Below are positions 45,462-57,899 of a DNA stretch of 64,000 bases, in pieces; positions within the stretch are counted from its first letter, which is position 1, and each line of letters begins with the position of its first letter. The stretch covers positions 10,540,001 to 10,604,000 of the forward strand of contig OZ316898.1 in NCBI GenBank assembly GCA_973895155.1. The letters are read 5' to 3'. Under the pieces are notes generated by a model. That model was not told where the DNA came from, did not search any database, and saw only the letters and a program-made list of their open reading frames with translations. The position numbers and the translations under genes were made by a program. The DNA is from Marsupella aquatica. Its lineage: Eukaryota; Marchantiophyta.

Positions 45462-45548
45462 CTAGACTATTTTCTCGATACATTTGTTATCTAGACTATT
45501 TTCTCGATACATTTACTTATCTGGACTATTTTCTCGATACATTTGTCG
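45462..45548 (+). repeat. Three tandem copies of a 29-30 bp unit
   Basis: ctagactattttctcgatac plus atttgttat repeats at 45462-45490, 45491-45520 and 45521-45548 with one or two changes per copy. An open frame runs through it (LDYFLDTF repeated), but the unit is not a multiple of three throughout and no gene is supported. Confidence 0.9.
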
Positions 45549-46575
45549 AGCGTAGCCTCCTCGAGTCCATCCGGGTTCTGGTCGACAACCTTAGATGCCA
45601 TAGGAGCTTCTTTTTAGATTCCTTTTCCCCCAAAACGAATTCCAAAAATTCCAAAAGTACCTTTAACAAGAGATTAAATAAAATAAACGATTTTATTCCC
45701 CACTTGTAACTGACTAGTATTGACATCTGGCGATGGCCGACACTAAAATTGTCGTCAGCCCCGGTGATCACCGATGGTTAATACCGACATCTAGTCAAGT
45801 AGATACTGACATATAGTTGTTTTGTAGAAAAGGAATCTTTTATAAACTGAAGCCCCCATAAACCTAATAGTTCAACTAAATTCCCGGAAGGACCTCCAAA
45901 AACTCTTGTGTACTCAGATAGAACTTTCATTGTACACAGTAGCCTGGCCCATCCGGTTTTCAAGGTTCAATTGATGGATCCATCCAAGTATTACCTATAA
46001 ATTCTTTTACCACCGAAAATCCCCCAAACGGAACAAGTGAGTTAGTGTATCCAGCGGTCCGAGCTCCGAACCACAGAATCAGCGCATGCATGCAGCGTCC
46101 TCCTTTTCTATTGTCGTTTCTGAGGACGAACCGCAGCGCCGCTACAACTTGACCTGACTGTATACCGTATATCTCGGTGATCTGTACACCGTACCGAATG
46201 TTGACTTTCCCGTACCAGTAGACACGGTATTATTCTCGTATATCTGTACCCGTAATTCGCGTGTACGTAGGCTCCCTGACTTGTCGTTTTTAGACCGTAG
46301 TGGCTGAAGTGGATACCAAGACAGGTAGCAGCCAGGGTTTAAAACCTAGCGGGTGGCGATTGGAAAAGCAGAGAGAAAGACGGCCCCCCCCGCTATGATT
46401 GTGAAGAGCCGTGTCTTTGAAGATTGCACAAGGTAAAGAAGCAAGGGCTTATTACATCAACAGAATACTCCTGAAATCAATATATTCCTGGACGATGTCA
46501 TGAGCGCTCTGGAAAATGCTGGATGAGACTTCCCTGGATACTACTTCCCGGGATATCTAAATTTATTGTTGCCAA
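45549..46575. other. Intergenic with traces of possible DNA-transposon ends
   Basis: Around 45725-45805 the words ccgaca, catct and their inverted forms alternate (gacatctggcgatggccgac, then ataccgacatctagtcaagt), giving weak internal symmetry. At 46140-46270 there is a tract dense in gtac/ccgta words similar in style to 34940-35020. Neither could be resolved. Confidence 0.25.
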
Positions 46576-46735
46576 TTTGGTCTGGTCATTCTATGCGGCT
46601 CCTTATTGGGCACCATGCATTGCTTATTGTGCACCCTCCATTGCATACAAAGGATGAAGACATGATTGGGTCTGGTCATTCTATGCGGCTCCTTATTGTG
46701 CACCATCCATTGCATACAAAGGAGGAAGACATGAG
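46576..46735 (+). repeat. Tandem duplication (90 + 70 bp) with an inner 21-bp duplication
   Basis: ggtctggtcattctatgcgg ... ccattgcatacaaagga ... gaagacatga occurs at 46576-46665 and again at 46666-46735. In the first copy the ttattgggcaccatgcattg segment is itself doubled, which accounts for the length difference. Confidence 0.9.
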
Positions 46736-49700
46736 GGTGTATGTTTTTATATTTCCAAATACTATGTACTGTAAGACTAATTTACATAAGTGTCACTTTG
46801 TTTAACATTAGTCACTTGAGCAAGAGTAACACAGTGGTTGCAATCTTCATTGTGGAAATTGAAGTTCTGAACTCAAGCTTCATAAGTTGACCACCTTATA
46901 CACAAACATCTGTCTCAAAGTGGGCTTTATCACTATAGTTTGTACACGAAATCTTGGGTACTTGGAAAACTTGGAGGACCCTCTCTTCCCACCTAAATTG
47001 AAAGAGGTGGACCGACAACATCTAGAAGTGGGACCCAAAGAGTTACAATAAATGAGCTATCCAGGTACTGTACACATGAATCTATCTGGAAAGAGGAAGA
47101 CCATTTCCCCAAACCAACTGGACAGCTTTCACTCATCCCACAAAATTTGTCATGCACTCTTGAAATCTGTCACTTGATACCAATTAAAGCAGCTTACTCA
47201 ACCATAGCCTATGTGATTGACCTTTGTGGGGGGGGGGAAGAGAAGGGAAAAAAAGCCGGCATTATCACAAGGTTGTGAAAGGAATGGAGCAACGGAACGA
47301 GAAAACCTCCAGCCAAAGACAGAAAGTGGACAAGAATAAAATCCCCTTAGAGGCCTCGCTATGTAGCACCCTTAATAACGCCACTGGTGCTACATGTCAT
47401 GCTCTCAGCTCTCCTCCCAAATCCCCTGTCTCAGGGCAAATTTAGGAATGGTCAGTCAGGCTAGGAGAGCTTTGATTGACACTCCAAAGCAGCCTGGCTG
47501 GAGTCAAACCATATGAGCCAGGCTTGCACTCACAAAAACTTGAACACACAGGCCTCCAAGCTCAAAGCTGACTCTCAGGAAGCAGCATGAAGAACAGCTG
47601 CAACATCAAGTTCTGCCTTAATACTGTGATACCGAATGGGTCCACACCACATTTGGAATGACTCTTGGGGGGGGACTAACAACCTGTGTGCGTTCCTTTC
47701 AGAAGCCCGCTCACAACTAGCTTTTACTCATGAAAAAATTGCCAGGACATGTATGGCAAGAACATACATGGGAAGGAGACAAAAATTGGGCCAAAGTTAA
47801 GTAGAGTAATGTGGCTCAATTGTGACCGTCTATCTATATATGCAAGGCCATTGGATATTTATATAAGATGGGCAGGATTGAGCCACCTACTCTCACTAAA
47901 TCTTTCTTTCTCAGTTTTTCCATCCCCTCTAAAGTTGATCAAATTATTCTTGCTAAAGTTAGCTGAGCATATTTAAAATATTCTAGACCAAATCAAATCA
48001 ATTTGAGGTGAGAACCACCTGCCAACTGATACTAGACAGTTCAGAAGAACATATGATTCCAAAGTAAAGACATCTTGAGCAAGTTAAGCCATGCTTTGCT
48101 TTTCATTGAACTCATTAGATGGATGAGAGGCTGTATTTATCCATGCCAATGGCTCAGGTCACAAGAGGTTTAAAAGCCCTTGCACAAGGAGGTGAGTGCC
48201 TATTGTGTTGTAAGGAGGCCCTACCTCACACCAAGGTTTGAATCACTCCATGTAAAATCAACTGTAAGGGCTATGACCTAGTCTATGACAAGGTATTCAA
48301 GTGTGTATAAAATGAAGGCTTTGAGCATGCCTTGCAGTCTATCCCCTCCCAAGTGTGTAGTGCATTCAGCCGTGGTGTTATGGTTTCCTTGCGTTCCTTC
48401 CTCTTTGTTGGATCTTTTGCTCATTAATGGTTTCACTATTAGAGTTCTTCGTAAAGAGGTTGATTTCGGGTGAGTTGACCATTATTTTCACTCAAATTCA
48501 GGGTGAGTTCACAGTCAAACCCAGCTACATTGCCTCACTTTTAGACACAGGTTCAAACTGAGAGAAGGCCTCTTCACCCAAAGTCACCAACAGTTCCAAA
48601 CAAGACAACTTCCTCATCAAGAGAGCTACTTCACGTTGATACAGAGCTCTTTTTTTGAACTCATGGTCAGTTTCATGACTCAGCTGTGTGGGAAGTGATC
48701 TCATGGTCAATCAATTTTTGGGTCATCACTGGTATTTCCATTCAGTTCATTTTGGTACAACTCTAGTGTGGTGAAAGAAAGAAACAATATTAGTTTACTA
48801 AAATGGGGCAAACCAGAAAGCAAAAGAGGTCGAGAGAGGACAAACCCCCAACTCAAAAGAAGAGCAAACCCCAAAAACCTAAAGAGGACAATAATGTAGT
48901 CCTCGAAATCAAGTTAGAGACAATATTTCAAGTGAGGTGAAACTGAGGGTAAGGGCCATCTTGCATGTGAAGAGTCCTTTCTTTTGCGGCCCTCAACTGA
49001 GCAGGTGGCATTCAAAGACTCAGTGAAAGTTTTATGCATCAACATCCTCCTAAGGCCGGCCTGACCCCATACTTGATGGAGAACCAAGGGCACTTGCCAA
49101 AAACTTTCCTGCCTTAAAAAGTGCATAAACGAAGCAAGGTTTTGCATCGAAGCATTTTTAGGCCACATTTTGCCATGTGAAATCATCGGGAGGAAAATGA
49201 CAAGAAGTGACATGCAAGTGCTTTGGCAGTTCACACATAACACCTGCAGAGAATCAAGATAAACTATTCACCGACAAATTAGGACTGCCAAAGGCTGGAT
49301 CATGGATCTTGATCATCCATAGAAATGCAAAGAAAAAGTGCATGAGAGATTTTCCAACCGTCATACCCCAAGGCGTGCATCCCCAACAATTTGTATTTTG
49401 GGCACGTGCCCTTGATAGCAAGTTGAGAAGCCACCTTTTGCTTAATACCCTTGTTACTTTTCTCTTTGTATCTTTCAGTACATTTATGAAGAAAATATCC
49501 AGTCAAGATTTGGGGAATTATGAAAGTACTTCTTTCCTTTTACTAAAAGTAATAATTCTCTTAGGATTTTAAGTGCGTCAATTTCTTGCTGCCAGAACAC
49601 TATGGGCAGTAATTGCCCCTCAAAACTCTAGCTACAGCCCCGTTACAGGATATGCCATAGTGCCCTATAAGCAGGACCTGATTATTTTCAATAATGTTAT

Positions 49701-51055
49701 ACTTGACTTGTATAGTCTCACAATGAGTCTTAGAACTATCTAGTATGAGGTCTCAATAATTGATTTTGGCAAATAAATCATTAAAACTCAAGAAATACTC
49801 TTTGTACCTCTAGCAAGCCCCTCTAGCAAGCCCCCTTCAGACTGGGTCTTGGTAATTTCACATCAAAATAGGATATATATATACAGGGTATGACATAATT
49901 CCATAACATGAAAATCTTGTTATTTTATTTAAATTAATGAGTACACACAATATATTATCACATTTAGATGTGTGATTATCGGCGGGCGTTCAGATCTATA
50001 TATTATCAGATCTAGATAATTGATTCTGGTGAATAAATTACTAAAATATTTTGAAAATCTCTTTGTATCCTTAGAAAGCCCGTTCACCTCAATATGAGTC
50101 ATACGTAATGATTTTAAATGCAACTTCCACCAATTTTACGAAGCAGGGGAAAAAAGCAATGTACAATGAATGGAAAGAAAAAGAGTTCCAAAGAGTACAA
50201 CATCAAACAAGGAAAAAAAGAAAGCAAATACAACCCTTGAAAAAAGAAAAAAGAAAAAGAGATTAAATGAAAACCAAAATTTGGTTTGTTTTGATTTCTA
50301 CAATAGATACAAGTTTCTAATTTGGTCCATTTCCACTTTAACTCACAACACGTGACCCGGGTCCACCACCACTATCCTGTCTTGGAAGAAAGCAAATCAG
50401 CTGGCAGATCTGCACGGCTACAGATAATAGTATGCACATAAAGCAAGAAAATGTCAACAATAGTCTGGAAAAAGCCTGGGTTGAAAATGACCAGGTGCAA
50501 TTAAAAATATCATCACCTTTGATTGGTGATGAGTAATGATAGGGAAAGTATGAAAGCCCCCTCTCTCCTTCGCTGCATGTCTTACAGAAAGATTTCTTCA
50601 GTTGTTGGCTTATCTTTCTTATTAAATTGGCCCTCCATTAGAGCAGCTTTTAGAATTTTGAAGGATTAAAGGTCGAACATGGATGATGAGCGGTCCTTGT
50701 TGCTCACACGACTCCTTCCAGAGTGTTGTCTGTAAAGTTCAATTGTTATCTGGAAAAGGATATGTCACATTGCCAAATAAAAAACAAAAAGCGCCAAACC
50801 AGGATGGGAGTAAAGACGTTGATGATGTTTATCCAGATAAGCAATCTTTTTAGAAAGGAAAACACGCTTTATGGAATGGGCAAGGCATGCAGGTGTCCAC
50901 CAATGCTGTTTACTAGCAGAAATGAACTACTCACAATTTGATTATATGTTGTTGACATACTGAAGTACTACATAGGTCTACATAGTGAATTTGGTCGTGG
51001 GGTTTGACCAAACTAGCCCCAACACCTGTTGGTATGCACAAGAAGGGTTCCCTCT
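46736..51055. other. Intergenic, no gene seen
   Basis: A long AT-rich stretch. Short direct repeats such as cctctagcaagccc (twice near 49807-49832) occur. Open frames are short and lack recognisable domains; the lysine-rich one at 50170-50355 is an A-rich low-complexity artefact. Confidence 0.35.
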
Positions 51056-51155
51056 GTATCCAGACCCTCATCCCTGTCTTATTCACCAGCATAGTCTAGA
51101 TATCAAAACATTATTTCACCAGAGAAACTACAGCCTATGCTGCACAGTACTGAGT
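51056..51155 (+). repeat. Outlying copy of the right-edge satellite family
   Basis: cctgtcttattcaccagcat, agtctagatatcaaaaca, ttatttcaccagagaaacta and cagcctatg match in order the units at 63330-63420 and 63610-63700 (cctgtccctaaattcacaac, tccagatata, gagaaattactgcctatgg). Divergence is considerable. Confidence 0.55.
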
Positions 51156-54100
51156 AGGTCATGGATTAAAACCCTAAACTTCACTTTCATGGCACGTGGA
51201 CCAACTAGACTATGCTTGTGATAACTAGACAAGTATAGGCTACATAATTACACAGGTGTTTTTCAGCTCTTCTTGGATAATACTTGCCTTCTCTTAATGG
51301 TACTCGAATTTTGTTTGATTGAGCATTGAAGTTTGTCCCAAGGATATGAGGATATTTCAAGGGCATTTCTGAATCTGATTTGTTCTATTGGGCTGGAGGA
51401 CATTGATCCACCAGAATGGCCAGGAACACTCAACAATGCTAGTAGGGCAAGGATTCAGGTTTGACAATGTGGCAAAGGTTGAGGGGTTGGATGGCACATT
51501 CTGGTAGCACCCAAGATGAACACATAATTTACTAAAACAAGGCCCCATGAAGGTAAAGGTTTGGGTTACACCCCAACCAAGCAGTCATTGACTGAACTAT
51601 GTGAAGTCAGGGATGAGATGGCAAAACTGGGTCCTATGTCCGAGGGCAGGATTAGGATCCAGTTGGTTTAGGATCTAGGACCCTACTAAACCCTAAACAC
51701 CTGCAGACTGCCTTACGGGCATAGGCCCTATCTTGCAGCATATCAAAACAGGTCTGTATTAAGACATCTCAACTTCCTAGGTTCTGGCTCCTGTCACGCT
51801 CACACATGTTTTCCCACAAATAAAGTGGTAGACTTGTAGGCGTTTGTGCTACCACTTGCGACCAATGTCCATAACTCACACTTTTGGGCTTCAAATCTTT
51901 CTATGGCACTTCAAATTTGAGAACCGGTATTTGAAATCCCCTGTTACATGTGATGACACTAGGGCATCTCAAATATGTCAATTTTTCAGCTTTGACCGTG
52001 CCCCTGGACTGTTGCGGGTCAAGAAGACTGTTATGACTTGTTGAGCACCAAATGTGGGGCCTGACTAGTCATGCCCGGAATGGTAAGAGGTTCCAAAATT
52101 TCAGGAAACCTAATCCCATACAGTGTGTCACAACCCCACTCATATTTTGGTACCCAAGAAAATTATTGTCAGGTCCTACCCTCCCTGCTGTGTGCCCCGC
52201 AGGCCACCTGGGAGGTTCCATTATTAATATATAATTATATATATGAGACCCTCTACTAGGGGATCTCAAATATGAGACTGTGGATGTGTATGGCCTGCCC
52301 GGGGCAAGGTCCAAATGGACGTCCACAAACGTGTGCGGGATTCTGAAAGTGAGGTTGTCACACCTCAGGACCAGGAGCCGATTGTTTTTGTGACCATTTT
52401 GGTGTAAACCCGATGACATTCACCTCTCAAGAGGCCGGACATTGCAGAAGTCACTGACTCGTGGATTTCAAACAATTTCCTTCGGGGCAGGCTGGTTCAA
52501 ATACTCAAGTTGTTTACTTGCTGAGTGCATAAGTGGTGACCGGGCACACATTGGGGAGCCAGGGTTATTCCCATTTTCTAAATCCGCAATCTCATAAATA
52601 ATTGAGACCCCCTACTAAAACCATTCATGATTTCAGTCTCCTCCACAAAGCCCAATCTGAAGGCCCCAAAAGCTTTTTAGTCTGTGGGGCAAGGGTTTTA
52701 TGGCAGTGAGCGGGGACCCCAGGGCCGGGCCGCCAGGTTGGTACAACAACACGACTACTCTCACTACTCACCGTGCCGACAAAACAGGGCCCCGTTCCCC
52801 ACACCCCACTGTCCCCTGTCGTCAGTTGTTTACGATTCAAAGATTGTCGTCTTCCACTTCTTGTCGGTCGAAAACCTTCCCACCCAGATTATTTCCACAC
52901 ACTGGGATGTCCGGAAACCAATGTAAAACACCATCTTGGGTATCTGCCCCTACTCTCGCGGTAGCGAATCTGTGTGCGGTCCCACAACCAAAATGCGGGC
53001 AGGCACCAGGAGAATGGGTCCCAACAAATAAGAGCAAGCCAGCAAAGCGCGGTCATGCGCAAGGATGAGTAAAAGAGATCCTACATACTAGTTTGGGGCA
53101 ATCCGGCCTCTCATTTTGCTGCTACATGACAGCAGGCAGGGCGGGCAGCATGGCAAATAACACTTTTACGGATGGAAAGAGCATCTCCTTCTGCGCTTTA
53201 TTCAACACTAGCAATATGTGAGGTGGGCAAGTGGCTAACAGGCATCCAACAAGATCCCCAAAACTATCATCACATCATTCTATGGAAAGTACATACATTC
53301 TTTGGAGGGGCATACATGTATGTATGCCCATGATGTTATAGAGGCAACTTTTGGCATACTTGTCCCATAGAAAGAGGATGTGTGGGGTCCACCTAAGCAA
53401 TCCGGGCAGGCTCCAACGATTTGATGACTCACCCCTAAAAAGGGCTTTGGAGTTTGGAGTGGGCAGAACCTGCTTCCCTGCCCGACTTCCTGTAAACACA
53501 TGTGTAAAACCCAAAGATGAAAGCTTAGTGCCATACTCTTTTATATTCGTTTGAAATTTGTAGTCACACCCTTATTAGTGTGTGTGAGACTATTTAAGTA
53601 GGGAGACTAAATAAGTTATGATACTAATTACAATAAACAATGTATCTATTCCATTGTGCAACTCTTCATGGCTCCAAGTAGTACAATAAACAAGCTTAAA
53701 TAACCAAAGGGTCATCGAACTAATTCTGATCATGACTCAGTGTTGCCTAATATGAATGCAACTAGAACCAGTGCTATCGACTACTAACAAATCCAATGAA
53801 AGGGAAAAAGTATATATAAGAGATGAACAAATATAAAACATCATCTCAGTTGATATGAAGGTGTAAGGTACTAGAGTTCTCCAATTGAAGTAATGACTAC
53901 ATCTGCAATTTTAATTTTGTCCAAAGCCCCAAAATCACCCATACCCAGCTCTTGCATGACAAAACCAGCCGATCAAATCTTTAGGGGGAGATTCTCTGTT
54001 ATAAATTTTGAATTGCATACATAAAATCCTGCAGTTTGGATGTAGTCATAAGGTTTGGGAAGACCCTAGGCTGCACTTCATTCACCAATTTAAGGGCCCA

Positions 54101-54231
54101 CTAATTGACAAGTATGATCAGCAAATTGCAAGCAAAACACAAGGATTCATGGGTTTAGGGTTTTTAAGTACTCTAAACAGTGTCAAAAATCAATGTAAAC
54201 ATTGTCTTCAGGTCACACTTGGCTTTTTTTT
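51156..54231. other. Intergenic, no gene seen
   Basis: Several overlapping short open frames near 52.1-53.5 kb are not supported as genes. A 22-bp near-palindrome lies at 53308-53329. The C/G-richer tract at 52650-53100 may be decayed transposon sequence, but nothing in it is recognisable. Confidence 0.3.
53308..53329. repeat. 22-bp near-palindrome
   Basis: gggcatacat and atgtatgccc are exact reverse complements around the dinucleotide gt. Confidence 0.85.
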
Positions 54232-55345
54232 CAGCAAGAGTATTTTTTGCTCACCCATGTTGTGCAGGTGGGGGTGGTGAATGGTCAAGACCAGTGGTTT
54301 TTGAATACATTGTGGAGATTGCCTTCAGATATCAGTTAGCATTTTTTTGGCGAGAGTAGTTTTGCTGACCCATGCCGTCCAGGCTAGGGCGGGGGCTAGG
54401 GTAAATGGTCAACACTGGTGGTTTTTGAAGACATTGTAGACATTATTGTCATATGAGACTTCTTTTTTTTAATTTAAATTTAATTCGTTTATTCCGCGTG
54501 AACCCCACGGATGGGGGGACCCCGCAGGCCAAAAGGCAAAAGAGCCACAAAGGGCGTAAAAACAAAGAGAGGTCAGCAGGAACAAGGAAGAATCTCGACC
54601 CCACCAAATGCCACAAGTCCAAGGCAAACGGGAGCGTAGCAAAAACAAGTGCCTCACCCGAGACATACCAGGAGAGCACACAGCACCCAATATATACGTA
54701 CCGGTCAGCAGCACCAGTGAGAGAGAAGTCCAGCATGGATCACTCCCAACTAAACCAATACCTCATCACTACGTGACTCAACACCTACAATTCTAATCCT
54801 CATAATCCTATGACGTTCATGTACCAGGAGTTCTTTAGCACCAGAAAGACGAAGTAGCCTCCGTGAAGCGCCAATAGCGGCAGCAACCGCAGTGAGATGG
54901 TCAAGCATCTCAGAGATAACCAGAACTTGGTTAAAGCTTCTCTTCCGTGTCAAATCAAATGTCTGAATATTTCTTGCCAGCCATGTTGTGCAGGTGGGGG
55001 TGAATGGTGAATGGCCAAGACCAGTGGTTTTTGAATACATTGTGGAGATTAACTTCAGATATCAGTTAGCATTTTTTTTGGCGAGAGTAGTTTTGCTGAC
55101 CCATGCCGTCCAGGCTAGGGCAGGGGCTAGGGTAAATGGTCAACACTGGTGGTTTTTGAAGACATTGTAGAGATTATTGTCATATGAGACTTGTTATTTT
55201 CAGCAAGAGCAGATTTTGCTCACCCATGCCATTCGGGCAGGCTGGGGCTGAATGGCCGACATTGGTAGGATTGGACGATATTGTGGACATTGTTTTCAGA
55301 TCACACTTAAACATTTTTTCAACAAGTCGAGTAGTTTTTGCAAAA
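54232..55345 (+). repeat. ~120-bp tandem satellite, about five copies, interrupted by an insertion
   Basis: Units begin at the phrase cagcaagag or gcgagag: 54232, 54350, then after an insertion about 54963 (partial), 55080, 55201, and a partial unit at 55320. Spacing is 118-121 bp. Each unit continues ttttgctcacccatg, a gc-rich caggctggggg core, aatggtcaacactggtggtt and ttgaagacattgtagacatt. Units 54350-54459 and 55080-55190 are almost identical. Confidence 0.85.
54460..54962 (-). mobile_element. Retroposon insertion (LINE/SINE-like 3' end) inside the satellite
   Basis: About 500 bp with no relation to the satellite split the array. Its left end is a T-run, preceded inward by tttatt at 54488-54493. 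On the minus strand this reads AATAAA followed by an A-rich tail, the mark of a retroposon 3' end inserted in minus orientation. The minus-strand sequence before the tail (54500-54740) is T-rich with gcctttggc-like words, as in plant LINE 3' UTRs. No target-site duplication could be fixed. Confidence 0.55.
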
Positions 55346-57899
55346 AGGGGCTCCAAAAGATCTACTGGGAGGAAATTGCCAAAACAAGGAATGATGTTCA
55401 CCCAGAAGTTAATGCAAGAGAAGACATTCATGTGATTGTCTTCACTAATCTTGTAGTTTGGGCGGAGGAGAAATGAGGCACTTGTCCCAAGAATGACGGC
55501 AATGACCAGGCCCATTCAAGCCCCATTTAGTTTGACCTTTGCACATTCACATCAAAATTGGGCAAAGCTCATAGTCGGGACTTATTTCCCTATTGACCAA
55601 GTGTGGTCCTAGTATGCCTGCATCTTGCTTTAGGAGAGCATCTACAAGAACATCATGTACGGCTCCTTAAGAGGGGGTTGATCAGGGAAAAACATTATCG
55701 AGGGGGTTGGTCAAGCAAAGTTTTTGTGTTTGGGGGTCCACTTGGAAGCATATCCCTCCATATTAGTGATCGATGTGCCTTTCAAACAAAATTAATCATC
55801 AATCCATTGTATATTATATTCAGGTCAGTATTAACCCGTATGTGGGTTCTTGTTGCCCTGTGGCAAGTAGATCACTACTCCCTAGCCTTAACCCGCCGCC
55901 ACCCCCCTCCCCATTGCTGGGCACACTTGCAGGTCCGGGGGGCAAATATATTGCATTGTTTGCTTCACACTCCCCTTACAAAATCCCAACACTTTGACCC
56001 GAGCTTTGACCCTCATTTTTACTTCGGAAAATGCAGCGGGGAAGGGCACGGGTTAAGGCTTGCCAGTGTCAACTTGCCACATGGCAATAGGAACCAGATA
56101 CAAGTTACTACTAGCCCAAATAAGAAATGGGGGCAGGTTGGTAATTAAATTATTAAAAAAATAAATTTGGGGGGGGGCAAGTTAGTAATACCAGGTAGTT
56201 TGGGGGACAGGTTAGTACAAATCTGAATTATGAATTCTAAAGTCTATGACATCTTTGGACATCTGCTTGAACTAGGATGACATAGATTGGGTGTGCAAAA
56301 GCTTACGTGAATAGAGTTGTATGTAATGTGGCCCAAGCTGGGTGCCCGACTGTTATTTAGGAGCGGCACCAGGGTGACTTGAGGGTGGTCTCTCAGTTGA
56401 ACTACTTAGGATTCAAAGAGGGGCTCAAACTGCCAGAGTTTCATGAATCAATCTTTGTCCATGGGAGAAATGACGGGTACTCATTTTTCAGGTTCAAGAG
56501 GAGTGATCATCCTTCATTTCACCTCTATCTTTAAGGTATATCTCCTACAAAGATGGGTTTGGCGTCCCATTGAAGAGCTTAAGACTCCTTTATTACTGGA
56601 GATAACTCTGTGGGTTAGGTGAAAGTCGTCGAAAGAATGTAACATTAGTTTCCATTCTTAAATGAAGATTCAGGAAAGGGACACCCCCCCTAGACACAAA
56701 TGCTGGTGCTGACTCCTATGGTCACACCCAAACCCTATTGTAAAAAATAGCAAAGTACTTTGAAAACTGCAAATAGTGTTATGAGAAAATAGTTTAATTG
56801 TTGGTTTGCAACTTTTGGGCTTTTGTGAGTCTATATATCCAAGCAAATTGTCAAAACCTTTGTGTCTATATAGGCAGGTCTTGAGCTTTTACTGCAACCG
56901 CAACTATTTCTCTTTGTATATACCACAATGTCATTCCAAATGATCTTAATCGCAACCCCCGAGTGAGTTGTATCGCAGGGCTCCGCAGGCCTGAAGACTG
57001 CACCATTCCTGAAAATTCCAAATGTGCTAAATAACAGATCCACAAAACTGATCTGACTGGAATCTGGAAATCTTGAACTTAGGCGAGTAACACATGCACG
57101 CTTACTCATCCAAACAAAAAGGACGTTTGAGCACCCTTTGGAACACAATCCCTAGGGGTTGTGTTCAACAGTCTCATCTCCAATCAGATGAAGCTGGGGC
57201 GGGTGCTAGGAAAAAAATGCATTCACACTCAAGTAAAGAGCTCTTGGAGGAAATTTCATTATCTAGGCCATCTCCAACCAAAACATCACATTACAAATCG
57301 TCATACACTCATAAATAAGCTTCATAATGTTTTATCTGGGACAAGGACTAAAAATCAATAAAAAAAAAAAAAATCTCTGACAAGGACTGATTAAAAACTG
57401 TGGAGTTATCAAATTCCACTTTGTGTTTGTCCATTTTTTGTCCAAGCTTTGTGGCTGATTGTCTATTACCCTATGATGACTAACAAGAAATTTTTCTCCA
57501 AGATCTCAATCATTTTCCTCATTTGTATAATTCTTCTTTGTGACCTCCTGAGATTACTAGGATTTTCAGTTTTCTACTGAGTAGGGCTGTAGTTCCTTGC
57601 CGTTGTGTGGGACCCTCGGGATTTTGGCTCTTTGGTCTTCCTGGGTTTCTGCTGTTTCTCCCTTTTTGGGCATTCTGTCTTTGGGATCTTGTCTCCAGTT
57701 TAGCACTTTTGGTTCCTTGGCAGTGACTGTATATATGTACATTGGAGTACATTTTGTCAGTTAATTATAACTTGCAAAGTTGAAACTCAATAGTCCAACC
57801 ACTTCATAGACAACCTAGTCTTTCTATTTCTCAGGGTGGTTTTGGGCTTACTTCCATTGCGAGCCTAGCACCTTTGGCCCTAGTTTTGGGAGCATAGGC
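55346..57899. other. Intergenic, no gene seen
   Basis: No family is recognised. A 15-16 base A-run at 57360-57374 is flanked by two copies of gacaaggact (about 57339 and 57380), which could be the tail and target-site duplication of a small retroposon. The tract at 57540-57750 is T-rich with repeated tttctgc/ttttggc words. Confidence 0.35.

Noticed and set aside
52480-52500. tRNA box B-like sequence (ggttcaaatac) and similar words at 24384 and 48234
   Set aside because: They depart from the GGTTCRANYCC consensus, and no box A or cloverleaf could be built around them.
55603-56148. 181-codon plus-strand open frame as a gene
   Set aside because: Odd composition, no domain, no presequence, and it sits in repeat-rich DNA beside the satellite.
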